Below are positions 7,030-10,164 of a stretch of 10,164 bases of DNA, piece by piece (position 1 is the first letter of the stretch; the number at the start of each line of letters is the position of its first letter). The translations under genes were made by a program, and so were the position numbers. Under the pieces are notes generated by a model. It saw nothing but the letters and a program-made list of their open reading frames with translations. It was not told the origin of the DNA and did not search any database. Origin of the DNA: JAZDLC01 sp043802345 (GTDB lineage Bacteria > Planctomycetota > B15-G4 > JADJEK01); the NCBI GenBank assembly GCA_043802345.1, contig JAZDLC010000478.1, positions 1-10,164 of the forward strand, in the 5' to 3' direction.

Positions 7030-7760
7030 GCCACCGTCTCCCCCGAGCGCACGATCTCGAGCACGCACTGCTCCAGCTCCTGCCCCGCCTTCAGAGACCG
7101 CGCGCGCAGCTCCTCCACTGCCGTGTCGGCCAGCAAGCGGCCGCGATGGATGATCAGCAGGCGGTCGGAGATTGCGTTCACTTCCGCCAGGATGTGGCTG
7201 CTGAACAGAATGGAGCGGCCCTCCCGCAGTTCCTCGATGAACTCCCGGAAGGCCACCACCTGCAGCGGATCCAGGCCGTGGGTCGGCTCATCCAGCAGGA
7301 TCACGCTCGGATCATGCAGCAGGGAGGCGCCCAGGCCGATCCGCTGGCGAAACCCCTTGGAACATTGCTGAATCTTCTTGGAGAGCACCGGAAAAAGGCC
7401 GCACTTCTCGCTGACCCAGCCCAGCCGCTCCTTCAGGTACGCCCCCCCCATCCCCCGGACCTCCCCCATGAAGCGCAGGAACCGGTCGACCTTCATCCCC
7501 TCGTACAGCGCATTGTGCTCCGGGAGGTACCCCAGCGAGCGACGAACCGGCAGCGGTTCCTTGACCACGTCGTGGCCATCGATCCGGATGCGCCCCGCGG
7601 TCGGCGGCATCCAGGTGCACATCATCTTGAGCAGCGTGCTCTTGCCCGCCCCGTTCGGCCCGAGAAACCCGACGATCTCGCCGCGCCCGATCCTGAACGA
7701 GACCGAGTCCACGGCCACCACCGACCCGAACCGCTTGGTCACCCTTTCGACTTCGATCAT
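7026..7760 (-). CDS. ABC transporter ATP-binding protein (GldA-like)
   Basis: This cytoplasmic ATPase of 244 residues powers the transporter encoded by the next genes. All motifs are present: Walker A GPNGAGKST (34-42), a Q-loop position replaced by the L-P-E form (YLPEHNALYEGM, from 78) that is common in this subfamily, signature CSKGFRQRIG (133-142), Walker B ILLDEPTHGLDP (154-165) and the switch histidine in FSSHILAEV (His189). The S-K-G-F/Y-x-Q-R signature is typical of GldA/NatA-type ATPases; the first residue is Cys instead of the usual Leu. It stops about 55 residues after the switch region, so it lacks the longer C-terminal extension found in many relatives. Start: ATG 7758-7760, which gives the usual MIEVERVTKRFG opening. 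The frame is open to an ATG at 7805, but that would run through the hairpin at 7805-7842. First gene of the operon. Confidence 0.93.
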   Translation of the reverse strand: MIEVERVTKRFGSVVAVDSVSFRIGRGEIVGFLGPNGAGKSTLLKMMCTWMPPTAGRIRIDGHDVVKEPLPVRRSLGYLPEHNALYEGMKVDRFLRFMGEVRGMGGAYLKERLGWVSEKCGLFPVLSKKIQQCSKGFRQRIGLGASLLHDPSVILLDEPTHGLDPLQVVAFREFIEELREGRSILFSSHILAEVNAISDRLLIIHRGRLLADTAVEELRARSLKAGQELEQCVLEIVRSGETVA

Positions 7761-7768
7761 GCGGCAGG

Positions 7769-7795
7769 ATTCTACAGGGCGATCGGATCCAATCG
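7769..7795 (-). promoter_or_regulatory. Candidate promoter (-10 TAGAAT) and near-palindrome for the ABC operon
   Basis: On the - strand TAGAAT (7769-7774) lies 8 bases before the ATPase ATG, and no Shine-Dalgarno is visible. A transcript from this -10 would begin at or next to the ATG, so the mRNA could be leaderless. The -35 side is weak (TCGATT at 16 bases). Overlapping it, 7780-7795 is an imperfect 16-base palindrome (CGATTGGA against TCCGATCG, one mismatched pair), a possible operator. Support is positional: the hairpin at 7805-7842 leaves only about 44 bases for a promoter. Confidence 0.3.
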
Positions 7796-7804
7796 ATATC
7801 AACA

Positions 7805-7842
7805 AACAGACCGCCCGCCAAAAGACGGACGGCCTGTCTGTT
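7805..7842 (-). terminator. Stem-loop terminator after the beta-helix gene
   Basis: Read on the - strand, AACAGAC pairs with GTCTGTT, and inside it CGTCCG pairs with CGGGCG (one G-T pair) around a loop rich in T; a 4-base bulge (AGGC) separates the two stems. It begins 29 bases after the TGA of the beta-helix gene and ends in TTTGTTG, a short T-rich tail. It probably separates this gene from the ABC operon. Confidence 0.6.
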
Positions 7843-7870
7843 GAAGTGAGCCGAGGCTTGGCTGTTCTGG

Positions 7871-8959
7871 TCAGGGACTCACGGTGGAGAAGGTATTGGC
7901 GGTGTAGGCGTTGGCCCCGGCGCCGTTGTCGTCCTTGAGGTCGTAGTTATCGCTCTTCTTGCCGACATTCTCCACCAGGGAGTTTCCGGTGCCGTCGACG
8001 TCGAAGCCGTTGTCGCCCGACTTTTTCGACTTGTTCTGATACAGCAGGCACCCGGTGGCGGAGGACTGCAGCCAGATCCCGTCATCACCCGACTTCTTGA
8101 CGGTGTTTCGGGAGATGATGAGGTTCGTGCCGTTCAGTTCCATCCCATCGTCGGCGCACGATTTGATCGTGTTGCCGTCCAGAAGGTGCCCGTCCGCACC
8201 ACTCTCGATTTCAATTCCCTCGGAACTGGTTTCCTCGACACTATTCTCGAGGATCGAGCAGTTCATCGCGGTGATATCCAGGTAGATCCCGTCAGTGCCA
8301 CCCTCGATCTCATTGCCGATCACCAGCGCATTGTCGCAGGTGGCGGGGTCTTCACCCAATCGGATGCCCGACTCGGTCGCGTTCTCGACGGTATTCGAGT
8401 CGATCGTGTTCAGCTCGCCAATCACCAGGATTCCATGGCCGCCCACGTTCTTGACGGTGCTGCCGGTTACTGTGCAAGCTGCGGTGATCAGCACGATGCC
8501 GTCATCGTCGGTGTCCTTGACCTTTGAATCCTCGATGCGAGCGTCGACACAGAACAGGACGAGGATCCCCGCCAGCGAAACCTCCTTGACGGTGCATCCA
8601 TCGACCACGATGTCGCTGCTGAAGACGACCGCAAGCCCATACGAGTCCGCGCTGTTCTTCAACGTCAGATCCTGCACCGTGATCCCTTCGCTCCCCTGAA
8701 CGGTAAAGGGAGTGCCCGCGCCGCCAGCATCGATGACGACGCCGTCGCTGCCGGTCCCCTTGATGGTGATGTCGGTCTTCCCGTTGACATCAACGTGCTC
8801 GTAGTAGGTGCCGGAAGACACCTTGACGGTATCTCCCGGCACGGCGGCATTGACCGCGGCTTGAATCGTTGAATAGGTGGACGGGACCTTGAGCTTGGCG
8901 GCGGAAGCCTCGACGGCGGCCAGGAGAATGACGCAGGAGGAGAGAGTGAGCAGTTTCAT
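7871..8959 (-). CDS. Secreted right-handed beta-helix repeat protein
   Basis: The 362-residue product starts with a signal peptide (MKLLTLSSCVILLAAVEASA, likely cut near ASA-A or AA-K), so it is exported. The first mature part, VPSTYSTIQAAVNAAVPGDTV followed by V-x-S-G-T-Y, is the classical opening of DUF1565/NosD-like parallel beta-helix proteins. About 10-12 coils of some 22-24 residues follow, each with the pattern N/S-T-V-x-x-x-x-x-x-G-I-x-L (for example SRNTVKKSGDDGIWLQ). The end, NAYTANTFSTVSP, is also typical of such helices. Many turns carry Asp and Gly (TDDDG, CADDG, SGDDG, SGDNG) and might bind calcium; the last three coils are rich in Lys-Ser. Such folds often occur in polysaccharide lyases and surface proteins, but I see no catalytic site, so no activity is assigned. 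Start: ATG 8957-8959 with GGAG 6 bases upstream. It is followed by a terminator-like hairpin and appears to be its own unit. Confidence 0.88.
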   Translation of the reverse strand: MKLLTLSSCVILLAAVEASAAKLKVPSTYSTIQAAVNAAVPGDTVKVSSGTYYEHVDVNGKTDITIKGTGSDGVVIDAGGAGTPFTVQGSEGITVQDLTLKNSADSYGLAVVFSSDIVVDGCTVKEVSLAGILVLFCVDARIEDSKVKDTDDDGIVLITAACTVTGSTVKNVGGHGILVIGELNTIDSNTVENATESGIRLGEDPATCDNALVIGNEIEGGTDGIYLDITAMNCSILENSVEETSSEGIEIESGADGHLLDGNTIKSCADDGMELNGTNLIISRNTVKKSGDDGIWLQSSATGCLLYQNKSKKSGDNGFDVDGTGNSLVENVGKKSDNYDLKDDNGAGANAYTANTFSTVSP

Positions 8960-9038
8960 TTCGAACTCCGTTCATCGGGTTTTTGGAGAAGAGGGTGCCT
9001 GTGAGTTGCGGTTGAACCGGCGGGGGCGCGTCTGGTTT

Positions 9039-9081
9039 CCTTTGAATTCGAGAAAGTCCGGATCCGGCGGGTCTTCAAAGG
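9039..9081. repeat. Inverted repeat with inner palindrome in the intergenic gap
   Basis: CCTTTGAA (9039-9046) and TTCAAAGG (9074-9081) are exact inverse copies and enclose the perfect palindrome CCGGATCCGG (9058-9067), slightly off centre. The gap 8960-9150 otherwise shows only the GGAG site of the beta-helix gene. The repeat is 70 bases beyond the stop of the ATP-grasp gene and 80 bases upstream of the beta-helix start, so it could end transcription of the first or regulate the second. There is no T tract. Confidence 0.4.
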
Positions 9082-9150
9082 CACAGGAGATGGTGAGTCA
9101 GGTCTCGTAAGAGAAGGGACTTTCGTCGTCGTGCCCGCGCGTGCAGCGGG

Positions 9151-10164
9151 TCATCGCGCGACGCCCAGGCGCCACTCCAACCATGCTCCCGGCGCATCTG
9201 AAGGCCCGGGTCGCAGCAGCACGGTCGTGCGCTCTGGCGAACAGGACTCGCCCATCTCCTTGCCGAGACGAAGTCGGACCTGGCCGGTGAACGGCTCGCC
9301 GCGATGCTCCACGATCCTTCGCACGAGCACGTGGGCCAGCAGGCCCATGGTCATCCGCGCATTGATTTCACCGAGAGGATGAAACCCGACTCCCCCACCA
9401 GCTGTCTGGTATCTCCACGCGTCCACGCCGAACGGTCCACGATATCCTCTCTCCCGGAGCCGCGCGCCGACCTCCCGAGCGGTCTCCTCCAGCGTGGTTC
9501 GCTCCATGACCCCGAGCATCGAGAACGGCGCTTCCCCCTGTTCGAGCAGCAGCCCGACGAACCTCCCATCTCGCGGGTCGACTTCCTGGGAGTGGAGACC
9601 AATCAACTCCACCTCGCCGTCGACGAAGGCCGCGCAGCCGAAGTCCGCGCGACGCTCCATCCACGGCTCGAACAGCAACTCGGAGTTCGCGGCGAACATC
9701 TTCCCGATCTGGACGCGCCGAGCAGGATCCTCCAGATCCTCTGGTCGGAGAATCGCCCGGTCGCGCCCCGAGGAGGACCACGGGGCCTTCAACACGAACT
9801 TCCCGAGCGCGGAGGCGTCCGCGCCTCCCTGGGCCAGATGACGCTCCAGATCGGCCGGGTGCAGCAAGAGGCGCGCGCCATCCAGCGCGCAGCCGAGCGA
9901 GCGGCCGAGTTCCAGGCAGAATCCCCGGTGGTTCACCTCCGCCACGACCTCAGCGCGCGGCGGCCGGGGGTTCCAGAGCTTCATGGCAACGTCGGGTTCT
10001 CCGGCAGGAGGAGGTCCCCTGAACCTCGGCCGCAGGCCGGCCACGGAGCCGGTCTCGGCCCAGGGGAGCAGGGCGGAAGGAGACGCGCGGCCTTGAAGCG
10101 GCCCGCTCACGAGCGTCGGCCGCGCGACGCCCGCCACCTCGGCCATGCATTCTTGATCGACCGG
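9151..10164 (-). CDS. ATP-grasp family protein, 5' end beyond the window
   Basis: ATP-grasp enzymes join a carboxylate to an amine or thiol through an acyl-phosphate. Numbering from the Met at 10144-10146, the visible signs are GKFVLKAPWSSSGRDRAIL (116-133; Lys120 and the Ser-Ser-Gly-Arg loop would bind ATP phosphates), LLFEPWMERRADF (157-169; adenine-binding hinge with a Glu), GPFGVDAWRY (237-246) and PLGEINARMTMG (257-268; Glu260 and Asn262 as metal ligands, Arg264). The preceding EVVAEVNHRGFCLELGRSLGC fits the helix before the ATP domain. The frame continues open without stop to the window edge, and the segment before residue 60 (LPWAETGSVAGL) looks like part of a longer N-terminal domain, so the true start probably lies outside. 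A start at 10146 cannot be excluded but has no ribosome site in view. The acceptor substrate is unknown; I know no named family that fits closely. Single - strand gene, 191 bases upstream of the beta-helix gene. Confidence 0.75.
   Translation of the reverse strand, partial: PVDQECMAEVAGVARPTLVSGPLQGRASPSALLPWAETGSVAGLRPRFRGPPPAGEPDVAMKLWNPRPPRAEVVAEVNHRGFCLELGRSLGCALDGARLLLHPADLERHLAQGGADASALGKFVLKAPWSSSGRDRAILRPEDLEDPARRVQIGKMFAANSELLFEPWMERRADFGCAAFVDGEVELIGLHSQEVDPRDGRFVGLLLEQGEAPFSMLGVMERTTLEETAREVGARLRERGYRGPFGVDAWRYQTAGGGVGFHPLGEINARMTMGLLAHVLVRRIVEHRGEPFTGQVRLRLGKEMGESCSPERTTVLLRPGPSDAPGAWLEWRLGVAR

Noticed and set aside
8055..8699. Several + strand open frames opposite the beta-helix gene
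   Set aside because: They come from the repetitive coils of the - strand gene read backwards and show no domain of their own.
7871..8700. Repeats in the beta-helix gene considered as a CRISPR-like or tandem DNA repeat
   Set aside because: The repetition is at the protein level (about 22-24 residues) and the DNA units are diverged, with no identical repeat and spacer structure.
10144..10146. ATG as the definite start of the ATP-grasp gene
   Set aside because: The frame remains open to the window edge and the first residues look like the inside of a longer domain, so the start is left open.

Overview
The window is G+C-rich DNA (68% G+C in a 100-base stretch I counted) with tightly packed, often overlapping bacterial genes. 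A type I signal peptidase, a PepSY-type membrane protein, a GldA/GldF/GldG-type ABC export operon, a DUF4340 protein and a secreted beta-helix protein together suggest an uncultured Gram-negative bacterium. Acidobacteriota, Myxococcota or a related group is a guess from gene content, not a placement. I see no tRNA, rRNA, CRISPR array, transposase, phage gene or plasmid gene.

Layout. Bases 1-110 differ in composition (about 42% G+C by my count) and hold no recognisable gene; they run straight into the C-terminal part of a DUF4920-like gene. That gene is followed with no spacer by a 200-residue PepSY-associated membrane protein (375-977) and then by signal peptidase I (start near 1078, end 1773), all on the + strand. 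A 173-base convergent gap carries a perfect 20-bp inverted repeat and smaller hairpins. From 7760 down to 1947 on the - strand lies a four-gene operon: ABC ATPase, ABC-2 permease, a 1097-residue protein made of two consecutive GldG-like modules, and a DUF4340 membrane-anchored protein. The first three genes overlap by ATGA and the fourth starts 5 bases after the third ends. Upstream of it, also on the - strand, are a secreted right-handed beta-helix protein (8959-7871) and an ATP-grasp enzyme cut by the right window edge (10164-9151).

How the genes may work together. The four-gene operon is almost certainly one transporter-like complex in the inner membrane: the ATPase and permease form the ABC core, and the GldG-like and DUF4340 proteins carry large domains outside the cytoplasm. 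The substrate cannot be read from the sequence. The beta-helix protein has a signal peptide and would be exported, but nothing here shows that the operon exports it.

The most unusual item is the fused double GldG subunit. I found no clear sign of an entirely new system; the transporter operon is the best candidate for follow-up.
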